Notes: generated by a model not told the origin, from the sequence alone. Positions 8,796-18,634 are shown, numbered from the stretch's first letter. The stretch: 64,000 bases of DNA from Fibrobacterota bacterium (GCA_023436205.1 JAEZKC010000059.1:186001-250000), one strand, 5' to 3'. Translations and numbers: made by a program.

Positions 8796-9572
8796 TTATG
8801 CAATTCCGTGATTTTTTCCCAGGTCCGTGCTTCCGGTGTCTCTGAATTCCTCCAGATGCGCAACGTGGCTCTCTTCTTCTGACGCCAGGATTGCGAATGC
8901 CTGGCGCAGTTCCGCAATTACCGTACTGTCTGAAAGCGCTCGATAGAAACCGGCGGTGACTTTTTCGTGTTGAATGGCAGTGTCCAGTATTAATGCGCTG
9001 GACTGTTTTTCCTGCAGTTTTGGAGATTCTGCAGGAATGGGATGGGCAGAGGGAATGACCGTTTCCGATTCGTGTTTCTCGGTGATGTGATGGATTCGGG
9101 AGAGGTGCCCTTGCTCTTCTTGCGCTAAATGTATGAGCAGATCCTTGAGTGCAGGAGAATCTGTTTTTTCCGCCAAACGGAAATAGTCATCTGCGGCTCC
9201 CTTTTCAAATACTTCAGCTGCTTTGAAAGCCACTCGGGCCAGAATTCCATGAGGAATTTCTGCAGACACTTTAGCCGGTTTCTGGGCTTCTTTGTAGGAT
9301 TGGAACGCATTGAGCAGAAGAATGACTCCGAAAACCAGAAACAGTACCGCTGCTACTCCCTTGACCCAGTGCTGGGGAACGGTACGCTGAAGGAAGGAAC
9401 CAACCAGAACCGCCAGAAGAGTGGAAAGCACCAGAGCGCTTGCTGCTCCCAGAAACACCGACCAGGGGGCCTTTGTTCCCGCAGAGGCGGCCATGGAGGC
9501 CAGCTGAGTTTTATCTCCCAGTTCGGCCAGGAAAATTAGTGCGAAGGTGCTGAAAAATAACCGCCATTCCAT
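8796..9572 (-). CDS. GDT1/UPF0016 half-transporter fused to rubrerythrin-like diiron domain
   Basis: A 258-residue fusion. Residues 1-92 are a single GDT1/UPF0016 repeat with three membrane helices and the signature ELGDKT (17-22) that binds Mn2+/Ca2+ in these cation antiporters; canonical members carry two repeats. Residues ~110-245 are a ferritin-like four-helix domain with a complete diiron set: Glu123...Tyr130, Glu153-x-x-His156, Glu203...Tyr210 and Glu233-x-x-His236. The architecture parallels MbfA, where a rubrerythrin-like domain is joined to a VIT1-type iron exporter, so iron or manganese export coupled to iron/peroxide sensing is a reasonable inference. Start has AAGGAG upstream. Convergent with the acyltransferase gene. 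Confidence 0.85.
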   Translation of the reverse strand: MEWRLFFSTFALIFLAELGDKTQLASMAASAGTKAPWSVFLGAASALVLSTLLAVLVGSFLQRTVPQHWVKGVAAVLFLVFGVILLLNAFQSYKEAQKPAKVSAEIPHGILARVAFKAAEVFEKGAADDYFRLAEKTDSPALKDLLIHLAQEEQGHLSRIHHITEKHESETVIPSAHPIPAESPKLQEKQSSALILDTAIQHEKVTAGFYRALSDSTVIAELRQAFAILASEEESHVAHLEEFRDTGSTDLGKNHGIA

Positions 9573-9836
9573 ATTGTTTTCTCCTTAGGTGCTTGAGGCA
9601 GGGATAAAATATGTTCTGGCTGATCTTCATACATAGACTTATGGAATACTTTACAGATTGTTATAATTGTTCATTGGAGGTGATAAGTGTTGGCGAGGAG
9701 GATGTGAATTCCATGAATGTTAACCAGTCAGGAAGAATTTTTTTTGAAGGGGGTCTTTTAAGCTAAATATTTTGCAGTATACCTCTGTACGATTTAGATT
9801 ATGCCTAACCACCTTAACCTTTTCAGGAGCTATTAG
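9573..9836. other. Divergent intergenic region
   Basis: Contains the leftward leader of the GDT1-rubrerythrin gene and the rightward leader of the lipoprotein gene, with GCCTAACC at 9803-9810. A 17-codon reading frame at 9713-9766 is too short to support as a gene. No yybP-ykoY-like manganese riboswitch pattern was recognised in the leftward leader. Confidence 0.3.
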
Positions 9837-10712
9837 ATGAATAAAGTGTTATCTCTGGTTACCCTGTCGCTTGTACTGGTACTGTTTTCCGGTTGTGGCA
9901 GTAAAGTCAGTATTGAACAGGCCAAGGCGAAAATTGATGAGCTTGCGGCAAAAGGAGTCCCTGAATCTGACATGGCAGATCTCAAGCTTTTCCTGTATCA
10001 GATGGAGACCGCCAAGAAGACCGGAAGCTCCGGCATATATCGGCTTTATCAGGATTCTCTCACCAAAGCACTGGGAGACTTTGAGGCAAACATGACCTCA
10101 CTTCTGGAAAAAGCCGGACCTGCAATCGATTCCCTGAAGAAGATTACAGATGAAAAGATGGCCAAGCTGAAGGGGCTGCATCTGAAGAATGCAGAACCGA
10201 CCAAGGGAATTATTGACTCTCTTATTAAGAACACTCAGCCACTGATGGCCAGAGCCCGTCTGGAAAAGTTCGACCTGGAGCTTGATACTCTTATCATGCA
10301 GCAGAATCTCGCCGATTCTGTCCGCAAACAGATTGTGGGAGCCTGGGTACTGGAAAAGGAATCACCGGACCCTCAGTTCAATGTGGTCGAGAGGACCGAG
10401 ATCGTAATGAAACCCGACGGTTCGCTTTTTATCATGGAAAGAAAGAAGGGTAAAACAAGCGAGAGTTCAATTGAGGATTGGGAATATCGTTCCACCGGAA
10501 CCTGGGATCTCATGGGAGATGTGGCGGTGCATTACATAACCAACGAGAAACGGATCAGGCAGAATTTCCAGTATGTCGATCAGAAGACCGGAAAGTGGAA
10601 AAAGGAATCCAAACCTCCTTATGATTCCACCTATTCAAATCATGCGAAAGACAGAGAAGTTGCTTACGAGGAACTGAAGAGGGATTTCAAGAAGTTTCCC
10701 ATTAAGAAATAG
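9837..10712 (+). CDS. Putative lipoprotein, unknown function
   Basis: A 291-residue protein with a lipoprotein signal peptide: hydrophobic h-region followed by the lipobox FSGC with Cys20 as lipid site. Residues ~25-175 are charged and helical (probable coiled coil), while ~180-290 look beta-rich with the pattern GAWVLEKESPD...TGTWDLMGD seen in lipocalin-like domains. It probably sits in the periplasm anchored to a membrane. A GCCTAACC motif lies 26 bases before the ATG and AGGAGC just upstream serves as ribosome site. Stands alone; followed by a GC-rich hairpin. Confidence 0.7.
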   Translation: MNKVLSLVTLSLVLVLFSGCGSKVSIEQAKAKIDELAAKGVPESDMADLKLFLYQMETAKKTGSSGIYRLYQDSLTKALGDFEANMTSLLEKAGPAIDSLKKITDEKMAKLKGLHLKNAEPTKGIIDSLIKNTQPLMARARLEKFDLELDTLIMQQNLADSVRKQIVGAWVLEKESPDPQFNVVERTEIVMKPDGSLFIMERKKGKTSESSIEDWEYRSTGTWDLMGDVAVHYITNEKRIRQNFQYVDQKTGKWKKESKPPYDSTYSNHAKDREVAYEELKRDFKKFPIKK

Positions 10713-10729
10713 TCAATCCGTCATTCTTA

Positions 10730-10747
10730 GGGGGCTTACGTGCCCCC
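10730..10747 (+). terminator. GC-rich hairpin after lipoprotein gene
   Basis: GGGGGC (10730-10735) pairs with GCCCCC (10742-10747) across a 6-base loop, 17 bases after the stop codon and in the convergent gap before the Na/Pi cotransporter gene. No U-run follows, so termination is only probable. Confidence 0.45.
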
Positions 10748-10799
10748 GCATCCTGCTTACTTTTCAAATGTACAATGTGATTGCAGAGTTTCAGCTTAG

Positions 10800-12449
10800 T
10801 TACTCCGCTCGATGAATCTCCAGAATGTGGGCTGCTATTCTGAATGAGAAATGATTAATCCTTTGTATCTCCTCAAGAAGGTCCACGTGGATGGATGTGG
10901 TCTGCAGTGATTCCGGTTTGCGTTTGTAGAGACGATCAAGGTGCCTTGAAAGGAAATCCTCAAATAAGGCCCGACTCTCTCTCTTATGTTCAAATACCCC
11001 TCTGGCCATCTGTTCGTCATTCATGGTGAAGGCTGCCATCACCTCTTTAAAACGACCTACTGTCAGTTTGAAAAGTCTGCTGATCTCTTCTTTTCCTTCA
11101 GGTGACAGCGGCAGAGGGCTGGATGCAATTTTATCGGCAAGTTCCACTATCCGCTTAGAGATAATATCTCCGATATGCTCTATGTCAGTTGTGACCATGA
11201 TCAGTTGATAGGTTCTTTTCGCTTGTTCTTGAGTGAGTGCGTCGTGTGCCAGACGGGTGAGAAACGTGACAATCTGTTCATGCAGGAAATCGACTTCATT
11301 GTCTTTTTCAAGTATTTCCGAAGCTGTCTTTTGGTCAAAGTGCTCAATGAGTCTGGCACAGGATTCGTTCATACATTCCACTCTCTGTGACATGCGGCAG
11401 ATCTCATTCGTTGCTTGGGAAAGCGCAAGTATGGGCAGTGTTATTGCTTTTTCCTGAATGAAAGTGAGATGATATTTTTGTTTTACATCGTTTTTAGATT
11501 TTCGAGTGATATGTAGAATCAGTTGTTCAAAAGGGTGAAGAGCGGGAAGGAAAACTGCTGAGATAACCAGGTTGAAAGTGGTGTGCAGTGCAGCGATCTG
11601 GAATGCGGGAGAACCGTTGAAAAGGTGAGGGAATTGAGGCAGAATCCAGATTGCTGGAAGAACCAGAGCGCTTCCAAGCAGTTTGAAAAAGAAGTGAGCC
11701 CATGCAACTCGTACACCTTCCACATCAGCTTTGTAGGTGGAGATGAAGGCTGTGGCACAGGTTCCAAGGTTTGCTCCAAGAATGAGTGGAAGAAGCTGAG
11801 CCGCAGAGGGTGTCCAACCCTGATTTGTGAATGATTCTGCCAGGGCGATGGTTATTGCCAGAGTGGCAGCGCTGCTTTGAATGATGGCCGTAAAAAGTGT
11901 TCCGGTTACGATTCCCCACCATGGGTTTTTAAAGCTAATTAAAAGAGCGTGTTCAAAGGGCGGAAATGTCCTTAGAGGAGTAACTGCTTCGGCCATGAGG
12001 TTCATACCGAAGAATATAAATCCGAAAGCGAGAATCAGATTGCCATAATCAGCTAGTCTTTGCGACTTGGCAGATGTGGATGAAAAGAATCCCACAGCTA
12101 TCAAGGCCGGGGCTATTTGGTGGAATTTGAAGGCAAACAGCTGGACGGTAAAGGTGGTGCCCAGGTCTGAGCCCAGTATCATGCCGAGGGATTGTCCGAA
12201 GGTCATGAGTCTTGAACTGGCCAGTCCCACCAGCATGACAGTGGTAGCCGATGAAGACTGTGTAAGCATGGTGGTGAAGAATCCCGCAAAATAAGCGCTT
12301 AAACGATGGCGGGTGATGATGTTTATGGCTTTTTTAAGGTCTGAACCTCCAAGCCTTTTGAGGTTTTTCTCACCCTGCTGCATTCCGTAAAGAAAGAGAG
12401 CCAGGCCGCAGAAAAGCAGGAAAATGTTTACAATTGAAAGGGTGCTCAT
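10800..12449 (-). CDS. Na/Pi cotransporter family protein with PhoU-like C-terminus
   Basis: A 549-residue membrane protein of the NptA/YjbB type (PF02690). The two inverted Na_Pi repeats are marked by TQSSSATT (63-70) and IQSSAATLA (190-198), and the first ~310 residues hold about eight membrane helices. Residues ~340-549 are helical and cytosolic like PhoU. Members move phosphate with Na+, usually outwards in bacteria. I chose the ATG giving MSTLSIVNIF, which has GAGG upstream; a GTG 11 codons further upstream is the alternative. No pst or phosphatase genes are nearby. Confidence 0.9.
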   Translation of the reverse strand: MSTLSIVNIFLLFCGLALFLYGMQQGEKNLKRLGGSDLKKAINIITRHRLSAYFAGFFTTMLTQSSSATTVMLVGLASSRLMTFGQSLGMILGSDLGTTFTVQLFAFKFHQIAPALIAVGFFSSTSAKSQRLADYGNLILAFGFIFFGMNLMAEAVTPLRTFPPFEHALLISFKNPWWGIVTGTLFTAIIQSSAATLAITIALAESFTNQGWTPSAAQLLPLILGANLGTCATAFISTYKADVEGVRVAWAHFFFKLLGSALVLPAIWILPQFPHLFNGSPAFQIAALHTTFNLVISAVFLPALHPFEQLILHITRKSKNDVKQKYHLTFIQEKAITLPILALSQATNEICRMSQRVECMNESCARLIEHFDQKTASEILEKDNEVDFLHEQIVTFLTRLAHDALTQEQAKRTYQLIMVTTDIEHIGDIISKRIVELADKIASSPLPLSPEGKEEISRLFKLTVGRFKEVMAAFTMNDEQMARGVFEHKRESRALFEDFLSRHLDRLYKRKPESLQTTSIHVDLLEEIQRINHFSFRIAAHILEIHRAE

Positions 12450-12578
12450 GGCTGCCTCAAGTCCTGCCCGAGTTTTTTTCACAACAGAAACCGCTGAAAG
12501 TTCCTATTCTAATGATCCTATGTGAATCGAAAAAAGTCAATGAGTTACTATGGTCGTTCGGTGATTTCTATTGAAGTG

Positions 12579-14219
12579 CTAATCGTTTCTTTGTATGAAG
12601 CAAGCGCTTGTTGCCGCAACGGTTTTAATGTTTCGTGGAGATTTCCCAATCACTTCCACCCTGAGATAGCATTTGTCGGGTAACTCAAGGATGGGAATTC
12701 TTTCAGATATGTAGTTGCATTCCGGAGGACAGTTTCTTGAAAGTACTGCTTTTTCTGTTGTGGAACCGTTTTGGCCACAAAAGACTTTTAGAAGTCTGAT
12801 CTGACCGAATTCTACGTTGCTTGAGGCTACAGCGAAGAGATCGCTGGGATTTGAAATTGTCTGGTTGGAAATGATGGAATCAGCTCTTGAGCCGGAAAAG
12901 TTTATGGCGGCAAAAGGGCCATTGGTGACGAAAGTTGCGCAGTTCTTAATTGCATTCAAGATTTCTTCAACAGTGCGGTGTTTGCCGTAAAGCCCTGTAC
13001 GTACAAAGCCCATATAGCGTTCTGGTCCTTCGTGGACCTGCATAAATGGCTTTCCGATTGCCCGGTAGCGGTTGAAATCGCCATGTGCATCACTGCCTGC
13101 CAGCAGAGGAACTCGCAGTCCGCGCTGGAGCATGCTGATCCAGAGTTGCTTTCCCCGCTGCCAGGAGTCGAAGTAACCGCTGTTTACAGCTTGGATGCCG
13201 TCAAGATCATCAAAGAGGTCCTTTTCGCTCCACTCGCCTCGGCTGAGAAATACCTGCTGCATGAACCCGGCTTTGGAGCCGGGGTGGGCGGCAAAGGCGA
13301 TTCCTCCCTGGCTGTGCACCTGGCGTATAGCTTCAATGATGGTTGGCTGGGTTTTAGAGTATTTGTTTTGGCGAGCTCCGTCGAGAGTTCCCGGGATAAA
13401 GTTTTTTACTCCAAGACCGCACAGATGGACTACCAGACCTTTTGAGTTCAGGCAGGATATCTCTTCTCCCTGAATGAGCAGAGCGGCTCCGTTCACTTTA
13501 GACATCGATTCCTTATACAGTTTCCACATCCCAAGTGAGCGGTCCTGTTGAAGGTAGTTTTGCGGATCGCAGGCCAGATCGTATGAATGATCGGTGACGG
13601 CTGCAAAGTGAAGGCCGCTGCTGGATGCAACTTTTTCAATGACTTGCAGCGGGGGGCCGAATTCGACATGGCTTCTGGAGAAAATGGAATGGCTGTGCAG
13701 ATCGCCAAAGGTGCAAAGCTCGTTTCCCGGGAAATCTTCATCTGTGATGGTGCAGCGAAAGGGCAGTTTGCTTGAGGTCGGGAGGTTGTCGTTAAGTACC
13801 GGGATAAGTGGGCCTGCTGTCCGGTTGTTCTTTACTTTTTTATAGGTAAGTTTAGCATTTAACAAAACCTCACCATTGTGCAGGAGGTGGCGCTCAATTG
13901 GTATGATGAAAGCTTGTTGCTGGTTTTGAAGAGCGTGCTCAATTTTGAACTGCTGCAGTTCTTTAAAGGTGAAAAGTTGGGGCATTGATTCTTTATGGGA
14001 AATGCTTACCTGGACCGACACGGGGGTTATGGGGTACTTGTGGATATCATTTATGAGCAAAACGAGCGGAAGATCTTGATTTTTTATGATTCTACGGGGT
14101 AAGTCGAAAATGATTTCGGGGGCTTTTCTGAAGAGGGCACTGGGCATTCCGGGGAAAAACCGGAAATGTGTTTCTGCATAGAGCGCCAGGGGAAGGAGGT
14201 ATTCCGGTGAAACGTGCAT
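12579..14219 (-). CDS. PHP-domain metal-dependent phosphoesterase-like protein (CehA/McbA type)
   Basis: A 546-residue protein with a PHP metal site: DLHSHS (Asp173, His175, His177), TDHSYD (Asp210, His211), a GEEIS glutamate, FAAHPG and GSDAHGD. Residues 1-165 form an N-terminal beta-rich domain without recognised motifs, as in CehA/McbA hydrolases; the last ~90 residues are again beta-rich. PHP enzymes use up to three metal ions to cleave phosphoesters or related bonds; the substrate here is unknown. The start at MHVSPEYL has AAGGA upstream; an in-frame ATG 29 codons earlier lacks a comparable signal. Monocistronic. Confidence 0.8.
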   Translation of the reverse strand: MHVSPEYLLPLALYAETHFRFFPGMPSALFRKAPEIIFDLPRRIIKNQDLPLVLLINDIHKYPITPVSVQVSISHKESMPQLFTFKELQQFKIEHALQNQQQAFIIPIERHLLHNGEVLLNAKLTYKKVKNNRTAGPLIPVLNDNLPTSSKLPFRCTITDEDFPGNELCTFGDLHSHSIFSRSHVEFGPPLQVIEKVASSSGLHFAAVTDHSYDLACDPQNYLQQDRSLGMWKLYKESMSKVNGAALLIQGEEISCLNSKGLVVHLCGLGVKNFIPGTLDGARQNKYSKTQPTIIEAIRQVHSQGGIAFAAHPGSKAGFMQQVFLSRGEWSEKDLFDDLDGIQAVNSGYFDSWQRGKQLWISMLQRGLRVPLLAGSDAHGDFNRYRAIGKPFMQVHEGPERYMGFVRTGLYGKHRTVEEILNAIKNCATFVTNGPFAAINFSGSRADSIISNQTISNPSDLFAVASSNVEFGQIRLLKVFCGQNGSTTEKAVLSRNCPPECNYISERIPILELPDKCYLRVEVIGKSPRNIKTVAATSACFIQRND

Positions 14220-14563
14220 GGGGTTCCTTGGAAAAGCCAGTAAGGAAAAGAGAGTTGGAAAAGGGCTAATAGCTATAAATTTAGCAAATACATGAAACAC
14301 GGGCAATACTTTTTGGTGGTGAATTCAGAATAGTTCCCTGCCAATTTTCACTTTCTAAGTTCGTTATTACCTGTGTCTATGCAGGTAAACATGCTTTCGC
14401 CCGGTTCATTACTATATAAGGGCTTGATCTTTATTATTTTTATAGGAAACCTCCGTGGCAGTGAATGTTTCAAAAGGAACCACTTCTTTGCTGCCGCGCC
14501 GAAACCTTAGGACTCATAATTGCACTTTTCCGAAGATATTAAGATTTTTCCCAGGGAGTTCCG
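14220..14563. other. Divergent intergenic region, no gene supported
   Basis: 344 bases between the leftward PHP gene and the rightward tamB-like gene. It holds a hairpin TTACCTG (14367-14373)/CAGGTAA (14382-14388) with an 8-base loop, an AT-rich stretch that could contain promoters, and a 60-codon rightward frame (14455-14637) that overlaps the tamB-like start and has no ribosome site or recognisable product. Confidence 0.4.
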
Positions 14564-17500
14564 ATGAAATTTTGGCGGGCGACTTTCTGGACCGCTGCAG
14601 GAACCCTGTTCATACTGGTTTTTCTGCTTCTCGTTAGCGTTATTTTCTACTACATATTGCTGGTGCCACCCGTTCAGCAGAGAGTACTTCGGTTTGCTGA
14701 GGCTCAGATGGGTGCCTTCATGGCCGGGGATATAAAAATTGAGCGGGTTGAGTCAGATCTTCTGCGGCGCATCGATCTTTATGGAATAAGGGCAAAAGGC
14801 ACCGATAAGTATGGTGATTCCATCTACGTTAAACATGCTTCCATTCGCTATTCTCTTCCGGCTCTTATCAGAAAAACCGTAAAAGTCCGCTCTGTGATAG
14901 TGCAGGATGTGTATGCTCAGGTGGTTTGGGCTGATAAATGGATTCGGTTGCCGGTGCTTCCGGCAGATCTTAAACCCGGCGGCGGTCCTTCCGTGTCAAC
15001 GGATACCCTGATTTTGGATTCACTGGACTGGAAAGTGGATCTTGGAACAGCCAAAGCTTTTAATGTAAATGCGGTGTATCGGGATACCGATTTGAAAATG
15101 GTTGGAGAAATTCGGCACGCCGAAGCGGAAGCAAAATTTCACCGGCTTGACTCGTTTTCGGTAAAACTGGCGGTGCCTTCAGCCCGATATGAAAGCCCCT
15201 GGTGGCAGGGGGAGATAGATACTATTGGCGGAACTGGGGCAATTACCTGGAAGGGAATGGATTTGCATACCTTCCAAGTCATCGGATCCGGTACGCAAGT
15301 AAAAGGTAAAGGACACATTGCTTTTTCGGCAGAGGATGACTGGATTTTGACGGCAGATGTGCGAACCGATCTTGAGCCGTTGCCAATCATTTACAGGTCT
15401 GTAGAGGGCTTGAGCAGCAGTGGTCATCTTCAAGGAACTGCATCTTGGAAAGGGAGTTTAAAGCGACCTGTATTGAGTGCCAGTTTTACCGGGAGCGGAT
15501 TTAATTACAATGGTTTTGAGATAAGCAGAATCAGTGTAGGGGCTACCTACGATGAAGATGATTTGGTCAGGACAAAAATCGACGGCAGCACTCATATCGG
15601 CGGATTTGATGTTTCATCTTCGGTGCAGGTGGATTCTTTAACCTGGCGGCCCAAATTCGGCCATTACAGCATCTCTGCGCATCTGAATCAGGTAGGTGTA
15701 AAAAGTGTGGTCGATCAGTTCAGGCTCCCTTTTCGGATTCCCGGGCAGGTTGTCAATGCGCGACTTAGTGCAGATGGGTTCGGGATAGAGCAGATGCCCT
15801 CTGTGATCAAGGCTACCGTAACAGTCAACGGGGCAGAGTTTGCCAGACATCCTCTGGTTATGGATGCCAGCTTGAGAAAGAACAAATGGAGTATTACCGG
15901 TGACTGGGGAATAAACCGCGCTGAGGGTAGTGGAACGATCAAACTGAGTAATATGGATGTGAATGGATATCTGGCAATGGATCTGCCGTTGCCATCCATG
16001 ATCAGCACCTCATTTTTTAAAGAGAATGTAACCGGAAGAATAATGTCACACCTGGACATACAGGGTGACATTGCCAATCCTCAGATAAAAGCACTGGCCA
16101 AGGGAGAGAGGATACACTGGCGGGGTATTCACGCTGACACCATTGATGCCTTCCTTACTGTAGAAAATAAGGTGTTTTCACTTACCAGGGCTGATGCGGT
16201 TATGAAGGGGAATATCGATTCTGTTGCTCTATTCATGGGATTAGACAGCATGAGTGGACAAGTGGAAGTGGATGTGTCCATGACCGGAAGTCTGCTAAAA
16301 CCGTTTATGCATGCATCGGTCAGAGGTCAAAATCTCAAATACGGTCAGACTGGTTTGGGCAGCGCGTCGGGAATTCTGATTATGGAGAAGGACACTGTAC
16401 GCTGGGCCGATTTTCGGTTTGGTCAGAAGAATATCAATATTCTCAGCCACGGCAGGGTTTTGTTGGGGCCGGTTTTGAGCACTGAGCTGAATGCAGACTT
16501 TACGGCGGCTGACAGGGGTTCAAAGTTGGGATCAGTGTACCTCTCGGCATCAATGGGTGATAGTTTGAAGGGTGAGTACAGAGTGTCCGGAGTGGATTTG
16601 CGGGCATTTGAACCCTGGGTTCCTTCCGGATTTGAAATGGGCGGTTCGATGTACTTACTTGGTCAGATCTGGGGCACTTCGGCAAATCCAGTTACAAAGC
16701 TTGAGTTTCAATTGACTGAACCTTCGTTTAAAAAATATCGGGCATCGGATTTTTCAGGAACTGTAAAGTATTCGGATTCTTTGATCACTTTTTCCGGGAA
16801 TCTAAAGGTCAGTAATGCTATTTCTACTTTGCAGATGAATGCCATGGTACCTGTCAAACCTTCAGCCGGGTATAAGTTGGATGAGTCCGGTGATCGCATA
16901 GCCCTCCTAAGGGCGGTGGCGGATACGTTCGATCTGCAGGGGTTGGCACAGTTTATGGGGGGAGACATCCAGGCCAGGGGGCCTGCTCATTTTGAGGCAG
17001 AGTTACGAAACAGTGGCTCAGGATGGGAAGTTGGCGGCTCTGCCATGCTGAAAAATGCGGAACTCACCTATGTACCTCAGAGCATAAGAACAACGGGGAT
17101 CAACTGTCTGGCAAATGTATCCGGCACACTGGATCGACCTGATGGATCATTTGTTTTGACGACAGGTCCGGTTTCCATGCCTCGAGTGCGCCTGGAGAAA
17201 ACCAGCGTACGGGGACGCACAAGTTTGGATACTCTTTTTCTGGATGAAGTGAAACTGGATCTTAAGGATAGTGCTCAAGTGAGAATTCAGGCCAGAGCAC
17301 CTTATAAAGCGATGGACTCTCTTCTGCAAAAAGATGGGCTTGAGGCCAAGTTTGATTTAGTGCGTGTTCCCGCAGCTCTGGTTTCTCCTTTTTTACCCCA
17401 GTACGGGGTTCGCAAAGGACTTTTAAATGCCAAAGGTCAGGCCAGCATTAAACACGGTGTGCCTAATGTAAATGGTAATGCGGTGCTGATGGGGTTGGAA

Positions 17501-18634
17501 TTTTCCATACCGGATATTCAACCGTCAGTTGGTCCGGTTAATGCAGAAATCAATTTTTCGGGTAATACAATTCTGGTCCCCACTGCAAAAGTTAAATGGG
17601 GAAATGGCTTGATTCAAGCCAGCGGGAGAGCAAGCTGGACACTTGAAAAGCTGCAGGATCTCAATTTGCGTATCAGGGCGGATAAGTTATCCTTCGAATT
17701 GCCGGAAGTGGTTCAGGTGGGAATCGATAATGCGGCACTGCAGGTGACCGATCTGGAGGATCGTTTTGTGGTAAATGGCAGAGTTAACCTGGGACCAACC
17801 CGTTACCTCAGAGATGTTCGAATTACAGACATGGTGAATCAGCTTCAGATTGGGCAGGAGGTTCGCCGAAGAGGGCCAGATCCGTTTCTTCAGTCGGTTC
17901 TTCTGCGCATCGATGTTGATCTGGCTGAAAATCTCAATGTGAATATGAATTTGGGCAACGCTCGTCTGGATGGTCGGTTGGCGGTAGGCGGGACTTTGGG
18001 AGAACCGGGGTTTACGGGTGAACTGAAGGCTATTGATGGATATGTGCTTTATCTGGATCGCAAATTCACCATTTCTGAGGCGAATATTTACAATCCCGAT
18101 CCTTTTGTGATTAATCCCAACCTGAATATTAAGGCCTATACTCCTGTGACGGTTACCTCACCGCTTGCCAAAACGGAGGAGTTTGTCATTCATCTAAATG
18201 TGACGGGTACCCTGGAAAATCCGATGGTTAGCTTTACATCCGAACCGGAGGACCTGAGTGATCTGGACATTTTCAGTGTACTTACGCTCGGGCAGAGACT
18301 TGGTTCAATCGGCAGTGACCTTAATGACCGGCTTAAGAGCTTTGCCGCCCAGCAGTTGGCGGGCTTCGGGGCAAGAAAGCTGGAGCAGCTGGGGATCTTT
18401 GATCGTATTGACATAAGTGATCTGTTCAATTCCAACAGTGATCAGGGCTCGCGTGTCAGCGTAACTAAACGCATCTCCAATCGGCTTGTGCTCTCTTATG
18501 AGACTCTGGTGGGCAAGCTAAGTGAACGAAAAGTGACCGCGCACTATCGGTTGACACCACATATTTATCTTGAGGGTCAGACTAACGGAGAGACCGAGAG
18601 TGGTCTGGATCTCATTTTCAGGTATAGTAAGTGA
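14564..18634 (+). CDS. tamB: TamB-like translocation/assembly module protein (DUF490)
   Basis: A 1356-residue protein with one N-terminal membrane anchor (residues ~10-36), a very long repetitive beta-strand region typical of AsmA/TamB lipid-transfer bridges, and the conserved C-terminal DUF490 domain (about 1010-1356) with the late pattern FSVLTLGQRL. TamB spans the periplasm and works with a BamA-family partner in outer-membrane protein insertion and phospholipid transport. That partner is the next gene, overlapping by four bases (GTGA). AGGGAG precedes the ATG. The symbol is by family; a divergent TamB homologue with a slightly different role is possible. Confidence 0.88.
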   Translation: MKFWRATFWTAAGTLFILVFLLLVSVIFYYILLVPPVQQRVLRFAEAQMGAFMAGDIKIERVESDLLRRIDLYGIRAKGTDKYGDSIYVKHASIRYSLPALIRKTVKVRSVIVQDVYAQVVWADKWIRLPVLPADLKPGGGPSVSTDTLILDSLDWKVDLGTAKAFNVNAVYRDTDLKMVGEIRHAEAEAKFHRLDSFSVKLAVPSARYESPWWQGEIDTIGGTGAITWKGMDLHTFQVIGSGTQVKGKGHIAFSAEDDWILTADVRTDLEPLPIIYRSVEGLSSSGHLQGTASWKGSLKRPVLSASFTGSGFNYNGFEISRISVGATYDEDDLVRTKIDGSTHIGGFDVSSSVQVDSLTWRPKFGHYSISAHLNQVGVKSVVDQFRLPFRIPGQVVNARLSADGFGIEQMPSVIKATVTVNGAEFARHPLVMDASLRKNKWSITGDWGINRAEGSGTIKLSNMDVNGYLAMDLPLPSMISTSFFKENVTGRIMSHLDIQGDIANPQIKALAKGERIHWRGIHADTIDAFLTVENKVFSLTRADAVMKGNIDSVALFMGLDSMSGQVEVDVSMTGSLLKPFMHASVRGQNLKYGQTGLGSASGILIMEKDTVRWADFRFGQKNINILSHGRVLLGPVLSTELNADFTAADRGSKLGSVYLSASMGDSLKGEYRVSGVDLRAFEPWVPSGFEMGGSMYLLGQIWGTSANPVTKLEFQLTEPSFKKYRASDFSGTVKYSDSLITFSGNLKVSNAISTLQMNAMVPVKPSAGYKLDESGDRIALLRAVADTFDLQGLAQFMGGDIQARGPAHFEAELRNSGSGWEVGGSAMLKNAELTYVPQSIRTTGINCLANVSGTLDRPDGSFVLTTGPVSMPRVRLEKTSVRGRTSLDTLFLDEVKLDLKDSAQVRIQARAPYKAMDSLLQKDGLEAKFDLVRVPAALVSPFLPQYGVRKGLLNAKGQASIKHGVPNVNGNAVLMGLEFSIPDIQPSVGPVNAEINFSGNTILVPTAKVKWGNGLIQASGRASWTLEKLQDLNLRIRADKLSFELPEVVQVGIDNAALQVTDLEDRFVVNGRVNLGPTRYLRDVRITDMVNQLQIGQEVRRRGPDPFLQSVLLRIDVDLAENLNVNMNLGNARLDGRLAVGGTLGEPGFTGELKAIDGYVLYLDRKFTISEANIYNPDPFVINPNLNIKAYTPVTVTSPLAKTEEFVIHLNVTGTLENPMVSFTSEPEDLSDLDIFSVLTLGQRLGSIGSDLNDRLKSFAAQQLAGFGARKLEQLGIFDRIDISDLFNSNSDQGSRVSVTKRISNRLVLSYETLVGKLSERKVTAHYRLTPHIYLEGQTNGETESGLDLIFRYSK

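Noticed and set aside
9573..9640. yybP-ykoY manganese riboswitch before the GDT1-rubrerythrin gene
   Set aside because: Such riboswitches often precede GDT1-type exporters, so the leader was inspected, but none of the conserved loop sequences or paired stems was found.
9713..9766. 17-codon leader peptide frame
   Set aside because: Too short, with no regulatory codon bias or attenuator structure; purine-rich sequence upstream could occur by chance.
12978..13445. 155-residue frame opposite the PHP gene
   Set aside because: Shadow of the PHP coding sequence; the opposite strand carries clear metal-binding motifs.
14455..14637. 60-residue frame before the TamB-like gene
   Set aside because: Overlaps the TamB-like start in another frame, without ribosome site or sequence features of a real protein.
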